This document shows, piece by piece, positions 44,772-52,670 of a DNA stretch of 64,000 nucleotides (positions are counted from its first letter, which is position 1; each line of letters begins with the position of its first letter). Made by a program: the position numbers and the translations under genes. Below the pieces are notes generated by a model, which worked only from the letters and a program-made list of their open reading frames with translations, ran no database searches and was not told the DNA's origin. The DNA comes from CAZGAH01 sp964523295 (GTDB taxonomy: Bacteria > Desulfobacterota > Desulfovibrionia > Desulfovibrionales > Desulfovibrionaceae), in the NCBI GenBank assembly GCA_964523295.1, contig CAZGAH010000003.1, forward strand, positions 62,001 to 126,000. Direction: 5' to 3'.

Positions 44772-45137
44772 TCAGGCCCGGGGAGCGGCGCTTTCGCTCG
44801 CAGGGGTGTCCGGCTGCTTACCGAGCGCGTCCACGATCTTGTCCATCGACATCAACGAGCTGATCTGCGCGGCAATTTCCTTCACATCGTAATCCGGCTG
44901 TGTGGCCTCGCAGACGTAAAGACGCCAGGCGCCGGATTTCTCACGGCCGAGATACATGCTGCGCTGTACGGCTACCGTGGATTCATGAAGGATCCCCGAC
45001 GTCAGAAAAAGCCGCGCATAATCGGCCTCCTCCTCGTGCCATGCGTAGCGGATGCTGTCCGGATCCTCCGGCAGGCAGTCGTAGAACTTTCTGCTCCAGG
45101 TATTCGCCGAGAACAAGGCTTCAAGCTTTTGTCCCAT
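44772..45137 (-). CDS. Hypothetical protein
   Basis: 121 residues that I do not recognise. Acidic and soluble with no signal peptide or TM. Features are QKLEALFSANTWSRKFYDC, HEEEADYARLFLTSG and YVCEATQPDYDVKEIAAQ, with a charged C-terminal tail rich in Ala, Ser and Pro. The start ATG 45137 has AAGGAG 7 nt upstream; the longer open frame to 45317 has none. It lies upstream of, and in the same direction as, the Hdr-Mvh operon but 392 bp away, so it is probably separate. Ordinary codon use for the genome. Confidence 0.65.
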   Translation of the reverse strand: MGQKLEALFSANTWSRKFYDCLPEDPDSIRYAWHEEEADYARLFLTSGILHESTVAVQRSMYLGREKSGAWRLYVCEATQPDYDVKEIAAQISSLMSMDKIVDALGKQPDTPASESAAPRA

Positions 45138-45573
45138 AACGCATCTCCTTATCGTCAGCCGGCCCCCCGGCTGGATGAGTAATCCGAATGGCCTGTCACT
45201 ATCCCACGCCGCCAGAAAATGCCAGCATATTCCCGACGCCGGATTACCCTTTTTTCCCGCCGTCCTGAAAACGAGACGGCGTCGCGCCCTCGGGAGAGCA
45301 GCTTTGCATTCGCCCAACGCCCATTGTCCGTGGGAGCGTCCGGGCCGCCTTGTCCAAAATAAAGCCTCCTTCCTTGTAACCAGAGGGCAGGCCCGGACGT
45401 CTTATGGAGTGCAGGACGCCTGATCGAGCAACCGGGGAGGGGCAAACCACGGAGGACGCTGTGACAATGACCGGATGCGGCAGGGAACCGCGTACACTGC
45501 AGGCTGAGGCGGCGTGTCGTTCGGAAACGTTCGAAGGCGGTCGGAATGCACGACCGCGCAAAGGGAGAAGGGT
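45138..45573. other. Divergent intergenic region before the EF-hand gene
   Basis: 436 bp without a gene I can support. CGCCGTC...GACGGCG (loop 10 nt, near 45259-45282) is the clearest structure, next to a T-run. It must hold the promoters of the flanking divergent genes. Confidence 0.4.
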
Positions 45574-46356
45574 ATGAGCATCAGCGCAATCAGCGGAAGC
45601 GCTTCCTCGGTGACCAGCCTGTCCGGGATGTATGCTCAGCGCAGAAGGGCCGCAGTCAACTCCGAGGATATGGATACGGAGCTGAGCACCAGGATTATGA
45701 GCGATAAGGATGCCGATGGGAACGGACTCATGTCCCTGCAGGAATCCGGTCTCACCGAGGACCAGTTCGGGAATATCGACGCCGATGGCGATGGTTCCGC
45801 CACCAGCGACGAATTGACTACTGCGCTCAAGTCCAAGCGCGAAGAGATGATGTCAAAAATCAAGCAGCATTTCGACGCCAATCCCGAAGAACTCGCAACC
45901 CGCATGAGCGCCCGGATCATGGAAGAACAGGACGCCGACGGAGACGGGGGCTTGTCGCTGGAGGAATCGGGCCTCGACGACGAAGACTACGCTTCCATCG
46001 ACACGGACGGCGATGGCAGTGTAAACAGCGCGGAGCTGGGCGAAGCGGTCAAGGCACGGCATCAGGGAAATGCCGGCGGTCCGCCTCCTGGCCCGCCCCC
46101 TGGCGGCGGCCCGGGTGGGCCTGGCGGCGGGCAGGGTGGGCTTGGCGGCGGGCAGGGGAGCGAGGATGTTCTCCAGTCGCTCTTTGGCGACACCGCGACC
46201 GACAGCGACGAGGACGATGCGAGCGTATCGGCATCCGCCACGCTGTCCGATGCCTGGAAGCAGCGGATGCAGAAGGCCTCTTCGGCCTATCAGAATCAGG
46301 CTCAGGGCCTGCTCTCGGCGCTGTTCGGCCAGGGCGAGGCGCTGGCAACGGCCTGA
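45574..46356 (+). CDS. EF-hand calcium-binding protein
   Basis: 260 residues with four EF-hand loops at about residues 44, 69, 120 and 143 (DKDADGNG, DADGDGSATSDE, DADGDGGLSLEE, DTDGDGSVNSAE). A Pro/Gly-rich linker (about 165-195) follows, then an acidic region and a helical tail. No clear signal peptide; the Ser-rich N-terminus is typical of exported-by-other-route or cytoplasmic calcium proteins. It stands 94 bp upstream of an ECF sigma gene on the same strand, so calcium or surface stress could be the signal. GGGAGAAGGG precedes ATG 45574. Confidence 0.88.
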   Translation: MSISAISGSASSVTSLSGMYAQRRRAAVNSEDMDTELSTRIMSDKDADGNGLMSLQESGLTEDQFGNIDADGDGSATSDELTTALKSKREEMMSKIKQHFDANPEELATRMSARIMEEQDADGDGGLSLEESGLDDEDYASIDTDGDGSVNSAELGEAVKARHQGNAGGPPPGPPPGGGPGGPGGGQGGLGGGQGSEDVLQSLFGDTATDSDEDDASVSASATLSDAWKQRMQKASSAYQNQAQGLLSALFGQGEALATA

Positions 46357-46450
46357 GCCAGGCAGAGGGAATCGGGGGCGCGGTCGCGCAGGCCGCGCCC
46401 CTGCACAGGGCGGGCTACCGCGGACGCGCTCCCGCTAGCGAGGACCCGGA

Positions 46451-47041
46451 ATGGACGACGCGGCTATCGTGGAAAGGATTCGCAATGGCGAAGTCAACGC
46501 GTATGCCGTGCTGATCGAGCGGTATCAGGAGTACGTTTTTTCGGTTGTTGCCCGGCATTTACCCGGAAACCTGGTCGAGGAGGTCGCCCACGAAGCCTTT
46601 GTCAAGGCGTATGAAAATCTGTCGAAGTTCCGGGGTGAGTGTGCGCTCCGCCACTGGCTCGCCCGTATAGCGGTGAACCTGTGCGCTGATCGTTGGCGCC
46701 GGCGTTGCAAGGATCCGACCGGGTCCTGCGATGCACTATCCCCGGAGGGTCAGGCCTTTATCGATGCTGTCCTGGACCACGCCTCCCGCGAGCGGTATGA
46801 AGAGGCTGTGCGCCAGGAGGAAGCCAGGGCCTTGCTGGACTGGGCGTTGCGACGCATTTCACCCGAAGATCGCATTGCCCTGGAAATGACCGCTCTCGAC
46901 GGGCGGCCGCTTGACGAGGCTGCGGCCATCCTGGGATGGAGCGTTTCCAAGGTCAAGGTTCGCGTGCACCGTGCCAGACTCAAAATGCGCAGCGAATTGC
47001 AGGCCATGTTGGCGCGAGGGGAGAGACATCATGAACGATAA
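46451..47041 (+). CDS. ECF-type RNA polymerase sigma factor
   Basis: 196 residues. Sigma region 2 (LIERYQEYVFSVVARHL, EEVAHEAFVKAYENL, CALRHWLARIAVNLCADRWRR) and region 4 (RISPEDRIALEMTALDGRPLDEAAAILGWSVSKVKVRVHRAR) are both present; region 3 is absent, as expected. Its stop overlaps the next gene by 11 bp. It probably drives its own operon and unknown targets when released from the anti-sigma protein. Confidence 0.95.
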   Translation: MDDAAIVERIRNGEVNAYAVLIERYQEYVFSVVARHLPGNLVEEVAHEAFVKAYENLSKFRGECALRHWLARIAVNLCADRWRRRCKDPTGSCDALSPEGQAFIDAVLDHASRERYEEAVRQEEARALLDWALRRISPEDRIALEMTALDGRPLDEAAAILGWSVSKVKVRVHRARLKMRSELQAMLARGERHHER

Positions 47042-47336
47042 GCAGATAGACAGACTGGAGGCAGCCCTGGCCGCGCACGTGCGCAGCCGGGCCTCTGTTC
47101 AGCCTTCTTCGGGATTTTCCGCCAGCGTACTGCGCCAGGTACGGCTCGCGGAAACAACGACGCCAGCGCAAACCCTGCTGAACCGCGCGCTGGCCCCGTT
47201 TTTGGTCGCCGTGGCGACGTCGTGCGTTGTGGTCGCCGCGGCGGCATTGCGTGATTTTTCCTGGGCGGAGATCACGCTGCACGCGACGCTGTACTCTCTT
47301 GATCTGGCCTCGCCGCCGGTCTGGTGCATCAGCTAG
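47031..47336 (+). CDS. Probable membrane anti-sigma factor
   Basis: 101 residues. A short cytoplasmic N-terminus (MNDKQIDRLEAALAAHV) that could bind a sigma factor is followed by one TM (about 55-73) and a small periplasmic tail. It overlaps the sigma gene and precedes a periplasmic sensor-like gene, the order seen in CnrYXH-type systems. No zinc anti-sigma HxxxCxxC motif. Function is inferred from position, size and topology. Confidence 0.7.
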   Translation: MNDKQIDRLEAALAAHVRSRASVQPSSGFSASVLRQVRLAETTTPAQTLLNRALAPFLVAVATSCVVVAAAALRDFSWAEITLHATLYSLDLASPPVWCIS

Positions 47337-47351
47337 AGGAGGCGTACGCGT

Positions 47352-47828
47352 ATGTACTGGAAAGTGTGGGCAGGCGTATTTCTGATTTTCCTTCTCGGCA
47401 CCCTCTGCGGCGCGCTGGGGATGCAATCTTATCTCAAGCGGTCCATTGTCGCCGATTTCCGGCGACCGCGCGAACCGGATCCCGCCGCCATCGTCAGACA
47501 TATCGACCGGGAGATCGGACTGCGCGAGGAGCAGAAGCAGGCGCTGAAGCCCGTGTTTGCGTCCATGTCCGAAAAAATACGCGACACGATGCGGCAACAT
47601 CATGCCCTGGTCGAGACCATTGTCGCCGAGACGGACGCTGCCGCGGCCGCGTTTCTCGATGAAGACCAGAAACAGCGCTTTGCTGTTATGGTTGAAAGAA
47701 TGAAGGCCATGCGCAGGGCGATGCCACCGCCTCCGCCGCCATGCGGCGGCATGGCTCCGCCCCCGTGCGATGAAATGCCTCCGCCACCGGGCGGAGCGCC
47801 AGCGCCGCCACCTCCCCCCCGGCCTTGA
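47352..47828 (+). CDS. Periplasmic CnrX/Spy-like sensor with membrane anchor
   Basis: 158 residues. An N-terminal TM (about 6-24) is followed by a helical domain of the heavy-metal sensor/CpxP/Spy type (IDREIGLREEQKQALKPVF, TDAAAAAFLDEDQKQRF) and a C-terminal Pro-rich tail with two Cys (PPPPCGGM, PPCDEM). It starts 15 bp after the anti-sigma gene. It probably senses metal or envelope misfolding and regulates the ECF sigma factor. The Pro/Cys-rich tail is a possible metal-binding sequence. Confidence 0.75.
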   Translation: MYWKVWAGVFLIFLLGTLCGALGMQSYLKRSIVADFRRPREPDPAAIVRHIDREIGLREEQKQALKPVFASMSEKIRDTMRQHHALVETIVAETDAAAAAFLDEDQKQRFAVMVERMKAMRRAMPPPPPPCGGMAPPPCDEMPPPPGGAPAPPPPPRP

Positions 47829-47853
47829 CGCTGCCGTGGCGAGCGCTACGTAC

Positions 47854-47942
47854 AATGCGGAGAATGGGGATAGAGGCCTCTCGCCCTGATGGGACGAGAC
47901 GACACGCGGCACGAAAAATCGCGTCCCCCCATTCTCCGTATT
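47854..47942 (+). terminator. 16-bp inverted repeat with nested hairpin after the ECF operon
   Basis: AATGCGGAGAATGGGG (47854-47869) pairs with CCCCATTCTCCGTATT (47927-47942): 15 perfect pairs and one G-T. Inside the 57-nt loop is CTCGCCC-tgat-GGG-a-CGAG. The stem begins 26 bp after the sensor stop and is followed by TTCTC. It is a likely terminator or structured RNA; a small mobile remnant is another option. Confidence 0.6.
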
Positions 47943-48375
47943 TTCTCACGACAGAGAAGTCAACCCTGAATTTCAGCGGTACCATCCATGCATCCTGATG
48001 TGTACACCCAGCGGTGGACAAGGTCACCGTACGTAAAGTGCCCTTAAGATATCCATGAAGTCAAATTTTTTCTGGAGTTCCCATCATTTCTGGAAGACTA
48101 AAAGTCAAGATGACATAAGAGTTTGACAAAATGAGATCTGGAGTAGGTAATTTTGTGGCAAGTCTAGTAGTGTGCAAAAAAAATGTACACAAAAAAGCTC
48201 GGCGTATAGAGTCACGCCATGTCACGGAAGGTTGCCATCGTGGTTGATTTTCGGACTCGCCTGGCGGAGCTGTCGGAATGGCAGACAGCGACGCGCGACG
48301 ACGTGTTGGTGGTCGGGGAAGTTGAGCTGCGCGCTACGCTCCGGCGTTGCGTAGCGGTCGGACGCGTTCCTTGTA
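47943..48375. other. AT-rich non-coding stretch
   Basis: 433 bp. The part from about 48020 to 48200 is much lower in GC than its neighbours, with long A and T runs and two related copies of TTTCTGGA (about 48070 and 48093). GTGTGCA (48170-48176) and TGTACAC (48184-48190) form a near palindrome. Short open frames have no ribosome site. It may be a relic of inserted DNA. Confidence 0.5.
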
Positions 48376-48903
48376 TCAGAATAGCCGGTATTGGTCGCCC
48401 CGTTTAGGGGATGGTTTTCGGGAATCGCGTTCGGCGTCCTGATTCTGCGGCTTGGCGCTGTTCGGCGCCGTAGCGCTGGCCGGTGGTTCGGGATGCGGTG
48501 GAGCGGGTCTGGCCGCCGCGGGCTGCGTGACCGTCGGCGATGCTGGTCTGTGCGGTGCAGGTGCAGGTTTGGGCTGTGCTGGCGAGGGTTCGGGTTCTTG
48601 CGCGGGAATGGGCTGCGCTGACGCGGGTTCGGGAGACGCGGGCCGCGCAGGCGCGGGGAGAGGCTGCGTCGAGGGGGGGGAGGGGGGAATGAGTTCCTGG
48701 CCGGCTGGCGGCACCGGCACGGTCGCCTGGCGTGCCACGGCGTCAGCCCGCCTGGCACCGGCATGCTCGTCGGGGTCCTTGCCCAGCCGATACGAAAACA
48801 AGGGACAATCGACGTGCTCGCAGGCGTCGACTTCCTTGCTGACGCCTCCCGAGCATTCGAGGCATTTTTTTCGGATAGCGCGCAACGGCGTCATTTTGAC
48901 CAT
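48376..48903 (-). CDS. Small Cys-rich motif protein with long Pro/Ala-rich tail
   Basis: 175 residues. The first 45 have RAIRKKCLECSGGVSKEVDACEHVDCPLFSYRLGK, split here into its features: CLEC, SxEVxxC, and DCPLFSYR. This four-Cys pattern, likely zinc-binding, is common in short proteins of Desulfovibrio and phages. The remaining 130 are a low-complexity Pro/Ala/Ser tail. The first domain is real by codon pattern and family likeness; the tail could be partly fortuitous. GGAGCAGG upstream is a fair ribosome site. It lies next to the AT-rich stretch, so an origin by transfer is possible. Confidence 0.68.
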   Translation of the reverse strand: MVKMTPLRAIRKKCLECSGGVSKEVDACEHVDCPLFSYRLGKDPDEHAGARRADAVARQATVPVPPAGQELIPPSPPSTQPLPAPARPASPEPASAQPIPAQEPEPSPAQPKPAPAPHRPASPTVTQPAAARPAPPHPEPPASATAPNSAKPQNQDAERDSRKPSPKRGDQYRLF

Positions 48904-49412
48904 ACCTGCTCCCCGCCAGGTTCCTCGGAGCGTAGCCCCGGGTTTTCCCGGCGGTCTTTTCTTAGCGCCCTGACAGCGTCACTGCAAGCCCCCGAGCGTG
49001 AGTATCGTCTCGAAAAGGCGTATCTCGCCTTTTCAGCATTTTTTCCCGAGGGCAATGCATCATTGTACCGCTGTGCAATCGATATGGGTGTAGCGGAGGT
49101 GCGCCGCAACCGTCCGAACAAGGGGAAAAGCCATGAACGTGGAGTATGTCCTGTCCATTACAACTTCATGACCGATACCTTACGACGCAGCGTTCGCTCA
49201 ATGTCGGGGTTTGTGTTTACGGAGACCTTATCATTCTGACATTACTCGAAAACATATTTACGATCTCTCGAAATCTGGCCTTCATGCCGAAGTTAGAGCA
49301 GTGGAAAAGTCGGAAAAAAAATCCCTCCAGCCGCGGGCGGGGTAGATTTCTTTTTCATTTTGGGCTATACATCAACTTACGGAAAAACTCTGACCCTGCG
49401 AGGAGAACGAAC
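48904..49412. other. Intergenic region upstream of the T6SS operon
   Basis: 509 bp. It holds the hairpin at 49012-49034 and an AT-rich stretch (49215-49300) that likely contains the T6SS promoter. I cannot name boxes with confidence, and no gene is supported. Confidence 0.5.
49012..49045 (+). terminator. Orphan intrinsic terminator
   Basis: GAAAAGGCG-tatct-CGCCTTTTC, a perfect 9-bp stem, followed by CAGCATTTTTTCCC. It reads as a plus-strand terminator, but no gene lies before it on that strand. It could end a small RNA from the 48904-49011 region or insulate the T6SS operon. Confidence 0.65.
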
Positions 49413-49910
49413 ATGGCTAAAGAAGGCTCTGTCGCCCCCAAAGAACGGGTAAACATAACATACAAGCCCGCTACTGGCGACGCCAAAGAAGAAGTGGAAC
49501 TGCCGCTGAAGCTCCTGGTGATGAGCGACTTCACCTTGCGACCGGACAACCGGCTTGTCGAGGATCGCCAGCCTGTGAGCGTGGACAAGGACAATTTCAA
49601 CGATGTGCTCAAGGCGCAGGATCTGGAGCTGAATATGTCCGTGGCCAACCGTCTGACGGAGCCCGGCGCTGACGGAGAGACCCCGTCCATGGCGGTGAAG
49701 TTGAAGTTCGACAGCATCAATGATTTCAAGCCGGACGCCATCGTACAGAAGGTTCCGGAGCTGAAGAAGCTGCTGGATCTGCGCGAGGCGCTCAAAGCGG
49801 TCAAGGCGCCGCTGGGCAACGTGCCCGAGTTCCGCAAGAAGATTCAGGACATGGTCAAAGACGACGGCGCGCGTGAACGGCTGTTGAAAGAACTCGGCAT
49901 GTCGGAGTAA
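49413..49910 (+). CDS. tssB: T6SS contractile sheath small subunit TssB
   Basis: 165 residues. TssB (VipA) pairs with TssC to form the sheath that contracts around the Hcp tube. Characteristic parts are ERVNITYKPATGDA, ELPLKLLVMSDFT and KLKFDSINDFKPDAIV. The long open frame upstream is discarded because AGGAGAA precedes ATG 49413. tssC begins 12 bp later, so the two are coupled. Confidence 0.97.
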   Translation: MAKEGSVAPKERVNITYKPATGDAKEEVELPLKLLVMSDFTLRPDNRLVEDRQPVSVDKDNFNDVLKAQDLELNMSVANRLTEPGADGETPSMAVKLKFDSINDFKPDAIVQKVPELKKLLDLREALKAVKAPLGNVPEFRKKIQDMVKDDGARERLLKELGMSE

Positions 49911-49922
49911 AGGAGCCAGACT

Positions 49923-51416
49923 ATGAGTGACGAACAGGCTGCACAGCAGACGCAAGCCCAGCCGGCCGCCGCGACGGCCGCGCCGGATTCGCTTCTGGAC
50001 GACATCATCCAGGCCACGAACATCAAGCCCTCGGATGAGTATTATTCCACGGCCAAGGCCGGAATCCAGGCCTTTCTGGAGGAAATGCTCAAACCCGAGC
50101 GCTCCGGTGATAAGATATCCGCGGCCGCCATCGATCAGATGATTGCGGAGATAGACAAGAAGCTCTCCAATCAGATGAACGAAGTACTCCACAACCGCGA
50201 TTTCCAGAAGCTGGAATCCGCGTGGCGGTCCTTGAAGTATCTGGTGGATCACACGGACTTCCGTGAGAACATCAAGATCGACATCATGAACTGCACCAAA
50301 GAAGACCTGCTCAACGACTTCGAGGACGCCCCCGAGGTGACGAAGTCGGGTCTGTACCGCAACGTCTACACCGCGGAATATGGCCAGTTCGGCGGCAAGC
50401 CCTACGGCGCCATGGTCGCCAACTTCGACTTCGGCCCCGGCCCCCAGGACGTCAAGTTGTTGCAGTACGTGTCCAGCGTCTCGGCCATGTCGCACGCGCC
50501 GTTCTTCGCCTCGGCCGGAAAGGAGTTTTTCGGCATCGAGGACTGGGCCAAGCTGCCCGACCTCAAGGACCTTCATGCCATTTTCGAGTCGCCGCAGTAC
50601 ATCAAGTGGAACTCCTTCCGCGAGTCCGAGGACGCGCGCTATACGGCCCTGACCCTGCCGCGGTTCCTGCTTCGCCTGCCCTACGGTCCGGAGACCGACC
50701 CGGCCAAGACCTTCAACTTCAAGGAAGACGTCTCCGGCGGCAACGAGGACTTCTGCTGGGGCAACACCGCCTTCGCCCTGGCCTCGCGCCTGACCGACAG
50801 CTTCGCCAAGTACCGCTGGTGTACGAACATCATTGGTCCGCAAGGCGGCGGCGCGGTGGAAGACCTGCCCATCTATCAGTTCGAGGCCATGGGTGCCATC
50901 CAGACCAAAATCCCGACGGAAATCCTCATCTCCGAGCGCCGCGAATATGAACTCTCCGAGGAGGGCTTCATCTCGCTGACCATGCGCAAGGGCTCGGACA
51001 ACGCCGCGTTCTTCTCGGCCAACTCCTGCCAGAAAGCCAAATTCTTCGGCACCTCCAAGGAAGGCAAGGAGGCCGAACTCAACTACCGCCTCTCCACACA
51101 GCTGCCGTACATGATGATCGTCAACCGTCTGGCCCATTACATCAAGGTCATTCAGCGCGAAAACATCGGCACCTGGAAGGAGCGCTCCGACCTGGAATCC
51201 GAACTCAACAAGTGGGTCAGCCAGTACGTCACCGAGATGGACAATCCCGATCCGGCGGTCCGCAGCCGCCGTCCGTTGCGGATGTGCAAGATCGAAGTCA
51301 AGGACGTCGAAGGTGATCCAGGCTGGTATAGCGTGGGCATGAAGTTGCGTCCTCATTTCAAGTACATGGGCGCCTTCTTCACCCTGTCGCTGGTCGGCAA
51401 GCTGGAAAAGCAGTAG
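49923..51416 (+). CDS. tssC: T6SS contractile sheath large subunit TssC
   Basis: 497 residues. TssC (VipB/EvpB) forms most of the contractile sheath and carries the site recognised by ClpV. Family features include LESAWRSLKYLVDHTDFR, DAPEVTKSGLY, TLPRFLLRLPYG and the C-terminal ARINxxx-like RRPLRMCKIEVKDVEG. Length is normal. Ribosome site AAAGGAG before ATG. Follows tssB directly. Confidence 0.97.
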   Translation: MSDEQAAQQTQAQPAAATAAPDSLLDDIIQATNIKPSDEYYSTAKAGIQAFLEEMLKPERSGDKISAAAIDQMIAEIDKKLSNQMNEVLHNRDFQKLESAWRSLKYLVDHTDFRENIKIDIMNCTKEDLLNDFEDAPEVTKSGLYRNVYTAEYGQFGGKPYGAMVANFDFGPGPQDVKLLQYVSSVSAMSHAPFFASAGKEFFGIEDWAKLPDLKDLHAIFESPQYIKWNSFRESEDARYTALTLPRFLLRLPYGPETDPAKTFNFKEDVSGGNEDFCWGNTAFALASRLTDSFAKYRWCTNIIGPQGGGAVEDLPIYQFEAMGAIQTKIPTEILISERREYELSEEGFISLTMRKGSDNAAFFSANSCQKAKFFGTSKEGKEAELNYRLSTQLPYMMIVNRLAHYIKVIQRENIGTWKERSDLESELNKWVSQYVTEMDNPDPAVRSRRPLRMCKIEVKDVEGDPGWYSVGMKLRPHFKYMGAFFTLSLVGKLEKQ

Positions 51417-51499
51417 CGGGAACTGCGGTGAGGCGCGCGCGTGCGCCTGCGCAGGCAACATAACGCCGCCGTTCAACACTCAGACCAGGAGGAAACACC

Positions 51500-51988
51500 A
51501 TGGCTCTTACGTCGTATGCAAAAGTAACCGGAAAAAAATCGGGCGAGATCAAAGGCAGCTGCCAGCAGGGCGGAGACAAGAAAGACAAAATTCTGGTCTA
51601 TGGCATCAAGCACGACGTCACTATCCCGCGTGACAACCTGACCGGCCTCCCCACCGGCCAGCGCGTGCATTCGCCCTTCGTCATCACCAAGTCGGTGGAC
51701 AAGGCCAGCCCCAATCTGTACAAACTGTGCACCACGGGCGAACATTGCGACGTCGAAGTCGACTACTACCGCATCAAGGAAGACGGCACGGAAGAGAAAT
51801 ACTACACCGTCAAGCTCGCAGACGCCATTGTTGTGGCCATGAATCACTGGAAGCTCAACGTCCTGAATCCCGACAACAAACCCTTTGAAGATTCGGAAGA
51901 CGTCGCCTTCACCTATTCCAAGATCACCTGGAACTTCGCTGACGGCAACATCGAACATACCGACGACTGGAAAGGCGGAGGCAAGTAG
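51500..51988 (+). CDS. hcp: T6SS tube protein Hcp
   Basis: 162 residues, Hcp (TssD), the hexameric ring protein of the injected tube. The pattern GECQQ-like SCQQGGDKKDKILVYG, THxx-type VTIPRDN, and ALTSYAKV start are typical. Its stem-loop downstream (52003-52029) suggests higher expression of the sheath and tube genes than the baseplate genes behind it. AGGAGG precedes ATG 51500. Confidence 0.95.
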   Translation: MALTSYAKVTGKKSGEIKGSCQQGGDKKDKILVYGIKHDVTIPRDNLTGLPTGQRVHSPFVITKSVDKASPNLYKLCTTGEHCDVEVDYYRIKEDGTEEKYYTVKLADAIVVAMNHWKLNVLNPDNKPFEDSEDVAFTYSKITWNFADGNIEHTDDWKGGGK

Positions 51989-52002
51989 CCTCCATTGACG
52001 CC

Positions 52003-52029
52003 TGGAGCACGGCGTTGCCGTCTGCTCCA
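52003..52029 (+). terminator. Stem-loop after hcp
   Basis: TGGAGCA pairs with TGCTCCA around CGGC-gtt-GCCG. No T-run. Likely a partial terminator or RNA-stabilising stem in the 240-bp gap between hcp and tssE. Confidence 0.5.
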
Positions 52030-52228
52030 TGCCGCTGCCGGGGCCGGGGGGGAAGGTCCACCCGGTTCCGGCGCATATTGCCGGGCCGAACGATCACCAC
52101 GTGACGGGGATGCAGGATGCAGCCCTGGAATGGACTGGTCAACTGAGGCGGACATCGAATTCCGGTGACAGGGAGCCGCATCCGCCCGGCACCCGCCACC
52201 AACCGGCGCAGCAGAGCAACACGGAACC

Positions 52229-52651
52229 ATGCACGACAAACGCCTGCTCGAACGCATCCGCGACTACGCCCTCAACCCTGATCAGGAGCGGCGAGGCGAG
52301 GCGGACGTGCCCACGCTCATGGCCTCCGTGCTCGCCCATGTCCGGCGCATTCTCAATACCAAAGCAGGCTCGGTGCTCATCGACGAAAATTACGGTCTCT
52401 CGGACTTCACCAACCTGGCCAGCTCGTTCGCCTCGGAGAGCGTACGCGATCTGCAGGAAGAGATATCCAGCCAGATCATGAAGTACGAGCCGCGCATCAA
52501 GGACGTGCGGGTCGACTTCGTCGAACAGCGCGAGGACGTGCTCTCCCTGCGGTTCAAGATTTCCGGCCGCTTCGATCTTGAGAGCCGGAATACGCCGGTG
52601 GTATTCGAGAGCGTGGTCCAGTCCGACGGTAAAATCTCCATAACCAGCTGA
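52229..52651 (+). CDS. tssE: T6SS baseplate protein TssE (gp25-like)
   Basis: 140 residues with the gp25/LysM-type baseplate wedge fold. The IRRILNTKAGSVLIDENYGL and IMKYEPRIKDVRVDFVE segments are diagnostic. It forms the baseplate that starts sheath polymerisation, with TssF and TssG. The ribosome site is weak. Ends 19 bp before tssF. Confidence 0.92.
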   Translation: MHDKRLLERIRDYALNPDQERRGEADVPTLMASVLAHVRRILNTKAGSVLIDENYGLSDFTNLASSFASESVRDLQEEISSQIMKYEPRIKDVRVDFVEQREDVLSLRFKISGRFDLESRNTPVVFESVVQSDGKISITS

Positions 52652-52670
52652 ATCCGGCCTATACCCGACG

